NCBI RefSeq assembly: GCF_001969815.1
Contig: NZ_MRBK01000001.1
Location: 1-64,000, forward strand
Source of the DNA: Bacillus swezeyi
Lineage (GTDB): Bacteria > Bacillota > Bacilli > Bacillales > Bacillaceae
Length of the DNA stretch: 64,000 bases
Direction: 5' to 3'
Part shown: piece by piece, positions 35,812 through 44,894 of the stretch
Position numbering within the stretch: the stretch's first letter is position 1
Layout: each line of letters opens with the position of its first letter
Position numbers and translations under genes: made by a program
The notes under the pieces: generated by a model
Seen by the model: only the letters and a program-made list of their open reading frames with translations
The model's database searches: none
What the model was told of the DNA's origin: nothing

Positions 35812-36534
35812 ATGAAAACGTATCGCACTTTATTGTTTGATGTCGATGATACACTATTGGACTTCGGCGCTGCGGAAAACACCGCGCTGCGCCTGCTCTT
35901 TGAGGAACAGAACATTCCTTTCACAGATCAAATCAAAGCCGATTACAAAAGAATCAATCAGCGTTTATGGAGGGCTTTTGAAGACGGCGGCATCAGCCGC
36001 GATGAAGTGGTGAACACCCGTTTTTCTCTGTTATTCAAGGAATATGGCCTTGAGGCTGACGGCGCTTTGTTAGAGAAGAAGTATCGCAGCTTCCTTGAGG
36101 AAGGGCATCAGCTTATGGACGGAGCCTATGAATTGATAGAAAGACTGCACGAACAATATGATTTATATATTGTGACGAACGGTGTTTCCAAAACGCAGTA
36201 TAAGCGCTTGCGTGATTCAGGGCTGTATCCGATGTTCAAGGATATTTTCGTTTCGGAGGATACCGGTTTTCAAAAGCCGATGAAGGAATACTTTGATTAT
36301 GTTTTTGAGCGGATTCCTCATTTTTCTATAGAACAGGGGCTGATCATCGGGGATTCATTGACAGCGGACATAAAAGGAGGCCGGCTGGCCGGATTGGATA
36401 CATGCTGGGTCAATCCTGGTGAGAAAGCAAATGATACGGACATTGTGCCGACATATCAAATCCAAAAGCTCGATGAGCTGCAACAAATTTTAAACCTTGG
36501 AAGAAAGCCTTCGGCTGTTCGGTGTCTATCTTGA
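35812..36534 (+). CDS. yfnB: YfnB-like HAD hydrolase (YjjG-type nucleotidase)
   Basis: A 240-residue HAD phosphatase: LLFDVDDTLLDF (nucleophile Asp), IVTNGVSKTQYKRL (motif II), K in GFQKPMKEYF (motif III) and IIGDSLTADIKGG (motif IV), with a helical cap. Very close to B. subtilis YfnB from memory; relatives remove phosphate from non-canonical pyrimidine nucleotides. ATG 35812 has GCGGAGG. Cytosolic. Confidence 0.85.
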   Translation: MKTYRTLLFDVDDTLLDFGAAENTALRLLFEEQNIPFTDQIKADYKRINQRLWRAFEDGGISRDEVVNTRFSLLFKEYGLEADGALLEKKYRSFLEEGHQLMDGAYELIERLHEQYDLYIVTNGVSKTQYKRLRDSGLYPMFKDIFVSEDTGFQKPMKEYFDYVFERIPHFSIEQGLIIGDSLTADIKGGRLAGLDTCWVNPGEKANDTDIVPTYQIQKLDELQQILNLGRKPSAVRCLS

Positions 36535-36586
36535 GTAAGCTGAGACGTATTTTATGCAGCACTTCTTTCTTAAAAGCCCGCATTAA

Positions 36587-36625
36587 AAATCCCAATTGCT
36601 CGGAATGAACAATTGGGATTTGTTT
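36587..36625. terminator. Bidirectional terminator yfnB / GNAT gene
   Basis: AAATCCCAATTG...CAATTGGGATTT, 12-bp stem with T/A runs on both sides, between convergent genes. Confidence 0.85.
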
Positions 36626-37020
36626 TAAAGCGTTCCCGACAAACTGATTGATTTTGGATACGTATAATCAAAGCCAAATGTCTGATATAAACCGATTGAC
36701 GGGACATCTGCCATTAAGATCACATCGGCGTCTTTTGGTGCGTTTTCCCGGAGATAGTCTGTGATTTCGTTCATGATGGCTTTCTTGATCTCTTTGTCCG
36801 GGGGTCTGACAGCAATATCGACGATTTGGAAATAGCAGCCGCCGTCCCCGACAATTCTGGCCATTCCGATAAGCTTTGACTCTTCATCCCTTATCAGGAC
36901 CGAAAAAACCGAGCGGCTCAAAGCCGTTTTGGCTGAAGAGACCTCCTTTTCGCTTAGACCGGCAGCCGTTCGCAATTCGTTATACTCACTTGGGTTTGGA
37001 ACTTCATAAGAAATCTTCAT
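36625..37020 (-). CDS. GNAT-family N-acetyltransferase
   Basis: A 131-residue GNAT protein: LSRSVFSVLIRDEESKLIGMARIVGD, YFQIVDIAVRPPDKEIKKAIM (shortened acetyl-CoA loop) and LYQTFGFDYTYP at the end. The loop lacks the usual Q-x-x-G-x-G/A (it reads PPDKEIKKA), so cofactor binding may differ. ATG 37020 is preferred over the adjacent ATG 37023 because of spacing from GGAGG. Substrate unknown. Confidence 0.75.
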   Translation of the reverse strand: MKISYEVPNPSEYNELRTAAGLSEKEVSSAKTALSRSVFSVLIRDEESKLIGMARIVGDGGCYFQIVDIAVRPPDKEIKKAIMNEITDYLRENAPKDADVILMADVPSIGLYQTFGFDYTYPKSISLSGTL

Positions 37021-37187
37021 CATAGCCTCCTTTGTATAGATTTATCACTTTCACCATCTATTTTACAAGGTTAATGCAAGTGATAAGGTTTATGTTTATG
37101 TCTTTAATTTTATTGGGAGTTAGATTATCTTAGCACTTTAATGTTTTTCTCTAAAGTTTGTCTGAGCGTCTGCAGTTTGGTATAGTG

Positions 37188-37220
37188 AAGGTCCGATAAA
37201 ACCGATGGGGAGGACCCGAG
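37188..37220 (+). promoter_or_regulatory. Ribosome binding region and -10 of the double MerR gene
   Basis: A TATAGT lies about 17 bp after TTGTCT within 37155-37190, and GGGGAGG precedes the ATG at 37221. The promoter is a fair SigA match. The exact -35 is uncertain. Confidence 0.4.
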
Positions 37221-37931
37221 ATGCGCTATTACAAACCGATTGAGATCGCCAGGGAGCTTGACATCAGTACGAGCGCGTTGCGGCATTATGAGTCTTGGGG
37301 AGTCGTTCCTGCACCCGAGCGCGCGGAGAATGGCTATCGCCTCTATACCAGTCTGCATCTGGCTTATTTCCGCTGCCTTCGCGCCATGTTTCCGGCGTTT
37401 GGCGTAGGGCTCACCTGCAAAGTGCTTCGTCATGTCCAAAACGGCGACATGGACGCCGCCTTCTGGCTTGTGAACAAAGAACAAGCCGATTTGCAGGAGG
37501 AAAAAGCTGTTGCCGATCAAACGCTTGCCGTATTGCGAGATCCGGAACTCCCGGTTGTTTCAGGTAAAAGGTTGAAACGCCGTATGACGATCGGTGAAGC
37601 GGCTTCTCTCACAAATGTAGAAACCTCTGCCATCCGCCACTGGGAAAAAGAAGGGCTGATCTCGCCGGAACGGGATCAGGAGAATGGCTACCGTCTATTC
37701 ACTCCGATGCATATCAGGCAAATTTTATTGATCCGCACTTTGAGAAGGACCGTTTATTTTTTGGAGAATATGAAGGAAATCGTTCAGGCTGTTGAATATC
37801 AAAGCATTGAAAAAGCAAAGGAAGTCACCGAAAATGCGCTGAAAAGCATCAATCAGCGCAACCGCAGGCAGTTCTACGGTGTTCACCAGTTGCTAGAGCT
37901 GTGTAAAGAGGCAGAGCTGATAGACAATTAA
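37221..37931 (+). CDS. Regulator with two tandem MerR DNA-binding domains
   Basis: A 236-residue protein with two MerR helix-turn-helix domains. The first (about 1-70) has YKPIEIARELDISTSALRHY and ENGYRLYT; the second (about 119-190) has MTIGEAASLTNVETSAIRHW and ENGYRLFT. A linker helix joins them and a short helix (to 236) ends the chain. Usual MerR proteins have one such domain and dimerise; here a single chain could bind both half-sites. No metal-binding or ligand domain follows. Target unknown. Confidence 0.85.
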   Translation: MRYYKPIEIARELDISTSALRHYESWGVVPAPERAENGYRLYTSLHLAYFRCLRAMFPAFGVGLTCKVLRHVQNGDMDAAFWLVNKEQADLQEEKAVADQTLAVLRDPELPVVSGKRLKRRMTIGEAASLTNVETSAIRHWEKEGLISPERDQENGYRLFTPMHIRQILLIRTLRRTVYFLENMKEIVQAVEYQSIEKAKEVTENALKSINQRNRRQFYGVHQLLELCKEAELIDN

Positions 37932-37959
37932 CTAAAGCGGTGCGATTTTCTAAAAAAAT

Positions 37960-37988
37960 GCATGATTTTGGGGAATTCAACCAACCTA
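37960..37988 (+). promoter_or_regulatory. Candidate SigG promoter of csgA
   Basis: GCATG (37960-37964), 17 bases, CAACCTA (37982-37988), close to the SigG pattern GHATR-N17/18-CATNNTA with one change. The downstream gene is SigG-dependent in B. subtilis. Confidence 0.5.
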
Positions 37989-38012
37989 ATGGGTAAAAAA
38001 GGAGCGCGGAAC

Positions 38013-38261
38013 ATGGATACAACATTAGGCTATTTGCGCGAATCACTGTCAAATCATCTTGAACATGGCACAGGACAGAGCATTTACAGAAAAATCGCAT
38101 CCCGGCAGTATGCGAATGAGGAAGAGTTTGTCAGACACTTGGATGAGCGGGAAATTGCTTTTCTGAATCAAGTGCTTGAACATGAGATGAAATATGCAAT
38201 GAATGAACAGGATCATAAACGGACGAGAGAATTAAACGAAGTGTATGAACTGCTGTTTTGA
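38013..38261 (+). CDS. csgA: CsgA-like sporulation protein
   Basis: An 82-residue helical, acidic protein matching, as I remember, B. subtilis CsgA, a SigG-dependent small protein of the forespore (not the curli protein of the same name). Typical stretch YANEEEFVRHLDEREIAFLNQVLE and end RELNEVYELLF. RBS AAAAAAGGAG. It is followed 16 bp later by ybxH, the same pair as in B. subtilis. Confidence 0.7.
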   Translation: MDTTLGYLRESLSNHLEHGTGQSIYRKIASRQYANEEEFVRHLDEREIAFLNQVLEHEMKYAMNEQDHKRTRELNEVYELLF

Positions 38262-38277
38262 AAGGCGGGCGGGGTAG

Positions 38278-38469
38278 ATGGGTGCAATAGAACGGAACGG
38301 CTATACGTTTGAACCGGAGTACAGCGTGACAAGGCAAAACGGAGCGATTCATGTGTACCGGCGCGGTCAGTTTGTCGAGGAGATTCCATTCGAATTTTAC
38401 GGAGAAATTCCAGAGCATGATCTGATCGAAGAGCTGGTAAATCATTATTGCTATGAGAATAAAATATAA
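38278..38469 (+). CDS. ybxH: YbxH-like small protein
   Basis: A 63-residue protein similar to B. subtilis YbxH, with IERNGYTFEPEYSVTRQNGA at the start and HDLIEELVNHYC near the end. Unknown function. RBS-like GGCGGGCGGGG lies upstream. Probably in one transcript with csgA, hence expressed during sporulation (inference). Confidence 0.7.
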   Translation: MGAIERNGYTFEPEYSVTRQNGAIHVYRRGQFVEEIPFEFYGEIPEHDLIEELVNHYCYENKI

Positions 38470-38478
38470 ACCAACCAG

Positions 38479-38505
38479 GCTGCCCTATTTCTTGGCAGCT
38501 TTTTT
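38479..38505 (+). terminator. Terminator of csgA-ybxH
   Basis: GCTGCC-N9-GGCAGC, followed by six Ts. Confidence 0.8.
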
Positions 38506-38605
38506 CTTTGACGAAGCAGGATATGTACATCGGACAAATTGTTAAATTATTGGGAATTTATGATAAATTAGTTTTGAGAAATCTTAAAGGAAGAGAGGCT
38601 ATGTT

Positions 38606-38973
38606 ATGTTTTTGAAAGGCATTGACCACGTACAAATTGCCGCTCCTCAAAACAGTGAGAATCTATGCAGGGAATTCTTTTCCGGCATATTTGAAATGAA
38701 GGAAATTCCGAAGCCTGAGAACTTGAGAAAGCGAGGGGGGGGCTGGTTTCAATGCGGCGAACAGGAGCTTCATGTAGGAATTCAAGAAAATTTTACTCCG
38801 GCAGTAAAAGCCCATCCGGCATTCAGTGTTGCCGATCTAAAAAAGCTGAAAGAAAGGTTAATGGAATTGAAATAAAAGAAGATGAACCTTTAGAGGGTGC
38901 AGAACGGTTTTATATCAATGATCCATTCGGCAACCGCCTCGAATTTTTAGAGCGGCGGGAAAAAAAGAAATAA
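38606..38973 (+). pseudogene. Frameshifted VOC-family (glyoxalase-like) protein
   Basis: The N-terminal part MFLKGIDHVQIAAP... runs to 38875, where a stop appears; the rest (NGIEIKEDEPLEG, FYINDPFGNRLEFLE) continues in another frame to 38973. One base is missing near 38862 (AGGTTAATGG instead of a likely AGGTTAAATGG). Metal ligands H in IDHVQ, H in ELHVG and the final E in RLEFLE are all present, so the join would give a normal 122-residue protein. An eight-G run lies at about 38735. Confidence 0.8.
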
Positions 38974-39004
38974 AAGCTGCCATACTTGATATGACAGCTT
39001 TTAT
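38972..39004. terminator. Bidirectional terminator
   Basis: AAAAGCTGCCATA and TATGACAGCTTTT pair with one mismatch. Lies between the VOC pseudogene and the convergent small gene. Confidence 0.75.
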
Positions 39005-39013
39005 GACGGGACG

Positions 39014-39280
39014 CTATTTTTTCTCTTTATCATAATAATGAACCGGATACATGGACCCTTCCGAAACCATTTTATTGTCTTCAACATCCTGCGGGGACGG
39101 ATTGCCTGCTTTTTCGACCGGGAATGAATCTTTGTTTTGTTTTTCCGAAAAATAAGGGATTTTTTCTTTTGCGTTTTGCATATACGCTTTCAGCTTTTGT
39201 CTGTTTGACTGATCTTTTAACATATAAGCGGCGACTCCGGCGACAACGGCGAGACCCGAAATGACGTTTTTCTGCTTCAT
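39014..39280 (-). CDS. Small protein with one membrane segment, unknown
   Basis: An 88-residue protein from ATG 39280 with AAAGGGG upstream. One hydrophobic stretch (about 7-21, GLAVVAGVAAYML), then a Lys-rich helix (QKLKAYMQNAKEKI), then a polar tail ending KEKK. The layout resembles YtxH-like proteins but I cannot assign it. It follows yyaL by 57 bp on the same strand. Confidence 0.65.
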   Translation of the reverse strand: MKQKNVISGLAVVAGVAAYMLKDQSNRQKLKAYMQNAKEKIPYFSEKQNKDSFPVEKAGNPSPQDVEDNKMVSEGSMYPVHYYDKEKK

Positions 39281-39337
39281 GCTCTAAACCCCTTTCTATT
39301 GATGGATTTGTATTTGTTTTCCCACGGTCGCCGCTGC

Positions 39338-41421
39338 TTAAACGGATAGCAGCCGTTTAAGCGCTCCATCAATATCTGCCGTCGGTTTCTGGCAGGCGAA
39401 ATTTTCGCAAATATAAACCGTTGTTTTGTCATCTATGGCTTTATAGTCTGCCGCAAAATCTGCAATTCCTTTAAAATCACCCGGCGATTCGGCTGCGAGG
39501 ACGGCATAATTCGGCTGAAAGGCCTGCTGCAATGCCGCAATGATTTTCTGCCTGTCCGGATCATCCTGCTTTCCGATCGCGACAATTTCTTTTTGCGGCA
39601 TCACATGACTTAACAGGCTTTGGAGAAAGTTTGTATGACCGCTTGGATAGGATGAGACGTCTCCGTGAAACGCTGAAAACATCTTCGCGACCTGATCAAT
39701 CAATGACAAATCACCCGTCAGCCGCCCGAGCCGCAATAACTGAACGGCCGCTGCGCCGTTTCCTGAAGGGAGAGCGCCGTCATATACTTCTTTGTCCCGG
39801 ACGATTAACGCTTCTGCATCGCTCCCGGTAAAATAAAATCCGCCATGCTCTTCATCCCAGAACAGGTCGGTCATCTTTGCAGCCAGTTCCTTCGCTTTGC
39901 GCAATTCAGCCAAGTCAAATGTTGCTTCATACAATTCCAGATAAGCCCACAGCAGAAATGCGTAGTCATCGATAAACCCTTTATTTTTCACTTCGCCATC
40001 ACGGTAGCGGACCATGACGCGTCCGTCTTTGATCAACTCGTCTTCAATAAATGCAGCGGCAGTCCGCGCCATTTTCAGATATTCAGGCGCATTGTAGACT
40101 TTCGCCGCTTTGGCGAGACCGGCAATCATCAGGGCGTTCCAAGATGTCAGCACTTTATCATCGACATGTGGATATGTTCTTTCCTGCCGTTTTTCAAAGA
40201 GTCTTTTTCTCGCTTCTTCAAGCTTCTCTTGAAGTTCTGCATCTGTTAATGAGAACTCGACCTTCACATTTTCCAACCTGGTATAAATCAGATTTGGAAT
40301 ATTGTTCCCCTCGAAATTCCCTTCAGGCGTGATGTTATAAACGGCGCAATATAATTCGCCAAGATCATCTCCGAGCGTTTCAAGGATTTCGTCTTTTGAC
40401 CATACATAATACTTGCCCTCTACACCTTCAGTGTCCGCATCAAGCGCAGAATAAAAAGCGCCTTTCTCATCCGTCATTTCACGGCGGACAAAAGTGATGA
40501 TCTGCTCGGAAATCCGGCGGTAACGTTCGTTTTTCGTTATTTGATAGGCCTCTGTAAAAGCGATCAGCAATAAAGCATTGTCATAGAGCATTTTTTCAAA
40601 GTGGGGAACGAGCCATTCATTATCGGTCGAATAACGGGCGAATCCGAAGCCGATATGGTCATAGATGCCTCCGTCCGCCATGCTGTCCAGCGTTTTCGTC
40701 ACGCTGTACAAGGCGTTTTCCTCACCGCTGTATTGATGATAGCGAAGCAGAAAGGTCAGCATATGGGGAATCGGAAACTTCGGTGCGCTGCCGAATCCGC
40801 CATATGCTGCGTCAAAGCTGTTGATCAGCTGCTGATACGTGCGCTTCAGAATATCCTCGTCAAGCGACTCGCCGGATTCGCTTTTCGCTTTGATTCTTAA
40901 ATTATTGGCCGCCTTTTCAGCAATGTCTTCCACGTGATCGCGGTTTTTCGCAAACGTATCAGAAAGCTGCTGCAATACTTCGACAAATCCCGGACGGTTA
41001 AAACGGCTTGTCTTCGGAAAATATGTACCAGCATAAAACGGCTTCTGCTCAGGCGTCAAAAAAACATTCAACGGCCAGCCGCCCTGCCCCGTCATCATCT
41101 GGCAGATCGTCATATAAATCGAGTCGACATCAGGCCGCTCCTCGCGATCGACTTTAATCGATACGAAATTCTCATTTAAAAGCTTTGCAACTTCTCCATC
41201 TTCAAAGCTTTCGTGGGCCATGACGTGACACCAATGGCATGTGCATTAGAATAACCAAACTAGCTATACCCAATAGATACGAGTACAGGCTTGTTCTCGC
41301 GTTTCGCTTTATCAAATGCTTCTTCTCCCCAAGGAAACCAGTCCACAGGGTTGTGAGCGTGTTGAAGTAAATATGGGGACTTCTCAGCGATTAATCTATT
41401 GGGTTTATTGTTAGTTGGCAT
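39338..41421 (-). pseudogene. yyaL: yyaL, thioredoxin-domain DUF255 protein, broken by 20-bp insertion
   Basis: The N-terminus [20 protein letters not shown] starts at 41421 after AGAAGG and runs in frame through VLVSIGYS. A 20-bp insertion (41243-41262) then brings a TAG stop and shifts the frame exactly before TCHWCH, the Cys-containing thioredoxin-like active site. From there the original frame is open to 39338 ([12 protein letters not shown]... onward, 627 residues, with alpha/alpha-barrel domain). An internal ATG at 41221 could restart translation but its RBS is weak, and the product would lack the redox site. B. subtilis YyaL is about 689 residues. Confidence 0.88.
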
Positions 41422-41594
41422 GGGATCACCTTCTTTCTTTACAATAATTTCTTTGTTTTAACTTACCACACTGGGATAAAAAAATACCATGAGTGCATAA
41501 ATAAATTCGCAAGAACTTTCAAAAAATTAGTTGATTTTAAGTTCATTAGAACGTATAATTTACGACAATAACCGTTATGGTTTGGAGGGATTTG

Positions 41595-41915
41595 ATGGGG
41601 CTGGAAAGCTGAAAATCGGCGAGTTGGCGGAAGGAACTAAGGTAACGAAGAGAACAATTGATTATTATACAAAGCTGGGTTTGTTAAATGCAGAACGTTC
41701 CAGTTCCAATTATCGTTTTTATGATCATTCTTCAATAAAGCGTATTAAATGTATTGAAAACCGCTAAAAGGCAGAATTAACAATAGACGAAATTAAAAAT
41801 ATATTCCGAGGAAATAGATTTATTAGAACTAAGACTGAAAATGAATGAATTGAACCGAGATGTATCTGCATTTCTGACAAGTCTTGAGAAAGCAGGGGTA
41901 AAGAGAGGCGAATAG
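41595..41915 (+). pseudogene. Broken MerR-family regulator
   Basis: KLKIGELAEGTKVTKRTIDYYTKLGLL and NYRFYDHSSIKRI are a clear MerR domain, but the ATG at 41595 (after GGAGGG) is out of frame with it, a TAA interrupts at about 41765 (ENR-stop-KAELTIDEIKNIF), and a one-base shift near 41810 is needed to continue ELRLKMNELNRDVSAFLTSLEKAG to the stop at 41915. At least three lesions. Confidence 0.82.
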
Positions 41916-42028
41916 ATCAAAAAGAAAATATCACAGTAAAGTTTTTCTTTGATTCAAAAACTTCTTTTGTTGTTTACTTAACCCCTTTTTAAGGAACGAT
42001 AAAAGTAACTCTTTTATGGGAGGTGTAA

Positions 42029-42048
42029 GTCTTACTTTAAAGTAAGAC
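42029..42048. repeat. Perfect 20-bp palindrome before the CNNM gene
   Basis: GTCTTACTTTAAAGTAAGAC reads the same on both strands. It lies between GGGAGGTG (42018-42025) and the TTG start at 42055. It could be an operator or a hairpin limiting translation. Confidence 0.8.
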
Positions 42049-42054
42049 GACTTA

Positions 42055-43368
42055 TTGACAGCCATTAATTTAATTATTTTTGCGGTATTGATTGCTTTAA
42101 CGGCGTTTTTTGTTGCAACGGAATTTGCGATCGTAAAAGTGCGGACAACTAAAATTGACCAGCTTGTACTTGAAGGAAAAAAAGGAGCGGTATCCGCCAA
42201 AAAAGTTGTTACCCACTTAGATGAATATTTATCGGCTTGCCAACTGGGCATAACCGTTACAGCGCTGGGTATTGGATGGGTTGGAGAGGCGACATTCGAA
42301 GTCATCCTGCATCCGATCTTTGCTTATTTCAATGTGAGCGAGCAAGTCACACATATCTTAATCTTAGTCATTGCGTTTATTCTCGCAACATTTTTACACG
42401 TTGTAGTTGGAGAACTGGCTCCTAAAACACTTGCCATTCAAAAAGCAGAAGCGATTACACTTTTAACTGCTAAGCCAATTAGATTGTTTTACAGAGTACT
42501 GTACCCGTTTATTTGGTTTTTAAATGGTTCTGCTCGTGTATTAGTGGGGCTTTTTGGTTTAAAACCTGCCGCAGAACATGAACTGGCTCATTCAGAAGAA
42601 GAGCTGCGGATTTTATTGTCTGAAAGCTATAAGAGCGGAGAAATCAATAAGAATGAGTTGAAATATGTCAATAACATATTCGAATTCGACGAGAGAATTG
42701 CAAAAGAGATTATGGTTCCCCGTACAGAAATAGTGACGATTTCTCTTGACGATTCTTATGAAGATATTATTAAAACCATTAAAACCGAGGGTTATACCCG
42801 ATATCCGGTTGTAAATGGAGATAAGGATACAGTTCGCGGCTTTATTAACGCCAGAGAGTTTTTGTCTGCGTATATTGATGAAGATAAAAAAGCAAAAGAG
42901 GAATTTAAAATTGAAAAACACATCAATTCTGTTATACATGTTATTGAATCTGTCCCTATTCATGATCTGCTGACGAAAATGCAAAAAGAACGAATTCACA
43001 TTGCTATCTTATTGGATGAGTATGGAGGTACGTCAGGTTTAGTAACAGTTGAAGATATCCTTGAAGAAATCGTGGGAGAAATTAGAGATGAATTTGATGT
43101 TGATGAAATTCCGGATATTCGAAAGTTAAATGAAGGTCACTTTATGATAAACTCAAAGGTGTTGATTGAAGATGTCAACGATCTTTTGGAAATTGATTTA
43201 TCCAATGAGGAAGTAGATACAATAGGCGGCTGGTTCATGACACAAAACATTGATGCAAAAGTTGGTTCTGAATTAGAAGCCGAGGGTTATATTTTTAAAG
43301 TGCAAAAAATTGATGGACGGCAGATTCATTTTCTAGAAGTCAAAAGTGGAAAAAAATCAAATCAATAA
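42055..43368 (+). CDS. CNNM/CorC-type (DUF21-CBS-CorC) transporter
   Basis: A 437-residue hemolysin-III-unrelated 'HlyC/CorC' protein: DUF21 membrane domain with four helices (about 1-170, [30 protein letters not shown]), a CBS pair (about 200-330, [34 protein letters not shown]) and a C-terminal CorC domain (to about 425). Similar to B. subtilis YrkA and YhdP (MpfA), the latter a Mg2+ exporter. TTG at 42055 is the first usable start and lacks a close RBS. Bracketed by yyaL 5' copies. Confidence 0.8.
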   Translation: MTAINLIIFAVLIALTAFFVATEFAIVKVRTTKIDQLVLEGKKGAVSAKKVVTHLDEYLSACQLGITVTALGIGWVGEATFEVILHPIFAYFNVSEQVTHILILVIAFILATFLHVVVGELAPKTLAIQKAEAITLLTAKPIRLFYRVLYPFIWFLNGSARVLVGLFGLKPAAEHELAHSEEELRILLSESYKSGEINKNELKYVNNIFEFDERIAKEIMVPRTEIVTISLDDSYEDIIKTIKTEGYTRYPVVNGDKDTVRGFINAREFLSAYIDEDKKAKEEFKIEKHINSVIHVIESVPIHDLLTKMQKERIHIAILLDEYGGTSGLVTVEDILEEIVGEIRDEFDVDEIPDIRKLNEGHFMINSKVLIEDVNDLLEIDLSNEEVDTIGGWFMTQNIDAKVGSELEAEGYIFKVQKIDGRQIHFLEVKSGKKSNQ

Positions 43369-43398
43369 AAAGAGCCTGAAACTTTTCAGGTTCTTTTT
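43368..43398 (+). terminator. Terminator of the CNNM gene
   Basis: AAAGAGCCTGAAA...TTTCAGGTTCTTT with one G-T pair, then T run. Confidence 0.82.
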
Positions 43399-43419
43399 AT
43401 TATGTCTTAAGAGAATACA

Positions 43420-43583
43420 ACCGTTGACCAACGACAGGTCGAATAGCCGATGCTGCCAAGTGCCGGCTTGTTTTTCGCGCTTTGCTTTTTCGAAGGCTTC
43501 TTCGCCCCAAGGTAACCAATCAACGGGGTTGTGGGCGTGTTGGAGTAAGTAGGTGACTCATTGATTAATCTGTTCGTTGGCAT
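43420..43583 (-). pseudogene. Second, degraded copy of the yyaL 5' end
   Basis: On the minus strand it begins [10 protein letters not shown] at 43583, then needs frame changes to read [26 protein letters not shown], and ends around IGYSTCRWS near 43420. It is about 160 bp, in the same orientation as the main copy at 41421, and clearly diverged. The remaining 43590-43850 shows no supportable gene. Confidence 0.85.
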
Positions 43584-43855
43584 GGGATCGCCTGCTTTCA
43601 TTTATTAAATGTATTGCTTTTCGAGTTTAACTAATGCTGTGTGTTTTATTCTTGTTGTTGCTATTGGTACAAAACAAATTAGTTATTTACGAGAAAGGAT
43701 GGACTCGAGAGCAACTTACAAAGAGGGGCGGTATTAGTCAGTCTCCTACCCCTTTTCCTGTCTTTAAGATCGCCAATGCTTTTGGGTTATGGGGAGAAGG
43801 CCAAAAAATAAATAAACAATGTAAAACGCCTCATTCGGAGGCAAGTTAGTGAAGG

Positions 43856-43889
43856 ACCCTCTCAAAAAATATTGTATTGAGAGGGTTTC
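43856..43889 (+). terminator. Isolated terminator-like hairpin
   Basis: ACCCTCTCAA...TTGAGAGGGT followed by TTC. No intact gene ends here on the plus strand, so it may belong to a lost gene. Confidence 0.55.
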
Positions 43890-43964
43890 ATCTTGAAAGT
43901 TTACAGAGAGTGTTATCAATAATATAAGATTCTTGTTCAACTGGATAAAAGAGTAATGGAGTTT

Positions 43965-44873
43965 TTATTTTACCCGTGTTTCGTTCTCGTATTGAGGTAT
44001 AAATACTTCATTTATAAACGTGTCAAAAGACGTCGGGGTAGTATTTTCGGATGATCGCTGTTCCAACATTCGAATGTGCTTTGTATTCAGAGCATGTGCT
44101 GTTTCTAAAACAAGGTCTATAATATGTTCTGAAAACCCTTGACTTCTCATTTCATTTCGGGCTGCTTCTTCGGTTGTTTGTATATAGCCAAGGTTTGGTT
44201 TGCCGATCGCTTTTCCTATGAGCCTCACCGCTTCAGACATACTCAAGTCACAGCTGCCGTGCAACTCTCTTATTTGTTGATCTTGATGGTTAACTTTTAG
44301 CATCGCTTCTCCTGCAATTTGTCCAATGTCCCGTGTAGAAACCATAGGAAACTGGACATCGGGGAGAAAAGGACCTTTTGCAGCATCATGAATTAAAATG
44401 TTTTGTATTTGTGAAAGTAAATTTTCCATGAAGTATCCAGCCCGTAAGTGCAAAACGTTTAACCCTTCTATTTGATTCAGGCGTTGTTCGAGCAAGTGTA
44501 ATCCTGCTACCGGTCCGGTGCCTTCTTCTTTATCTGCTCCCCAACTGCTGAGAGAAACAACATTCTTAACTTTTGTTTGTGCCAGAGCAGGGATTAATGC
44601 ATTGATAATGCGAGTCTGGTAAGCGCGAAAATCAGTGCTCGTCACAATGTAATTAGGCTGAAGCATCACGTAGACAGCTTTCGCGCCGGTAAAAGCCTTC
44701 ATCAGTCTTGTTGCATCTCCTGGTTCAGAGACAAACGGTTCAGCTCCTTTACGCACAAACGGCTGTAAGCGTTCCGGGTTTCTGCCAATTACTCTGATCG
44801 GCTGTCCTTTGTCTAATAAATAGTTTGCAACTGCACTGCCTGTTCGTCCGGTTGCCCCTGTAATCACGTACAT
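43965..44873 (-). CDS. NmrA-like NAD(P)-binding protein
   Basis: A 302-residue Rossmann-fold protein of the atypical short-chain dehydrogenase (NmrA/HSCARG-like) type: MYVITGATGRTGSAVANYLL (glycine motif), RVIGRNPERL and VVSLSSWGAD. The third catalytic Tyr-x3-Lys pair is not evident. ATG 44873 follows GGAGG; the open frame extends to 44948 without a better start. It is transcribed away from the HxlR regulator and probably controlled by it. Confidence 0.78.
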   Translation of the reverse strand: MYVITGATGRTGSAVANYLLDKGQPIRVIGRNPERLQPFVRKGAEPFVSEPGDATRLMKAFTGAKAVYVMLQPNYIVTSTDFRAYQTRIINALIPALAQTKVKNVVSLSSWGADKEEGTGPVAGLHLLEQRLNQIEGLNVLHLRAGYFMENLLSQIQNILIHDAAKGPFLPDVQFPMVSTRDIGQIAGEAMLKVNHQDQQIRELHGSCDLSMSEAVRLIGKAIGKPNLGYIQTTEEAARNEMRSQGFSEHIIDLVLETAHALNTKHIRMLEQRSSENTTPTSFDTFINEVFIPQYENETRVK

Positions 44874-44894
44874 AGCCTGCACCTCCGTTGTTTT

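Noticed and set aside
43634-43849. A 71-codon frame with a hydrophobic start
   Set aside because: No RBS, no recognisable motif, odd composition, and it lies within a decayed region.
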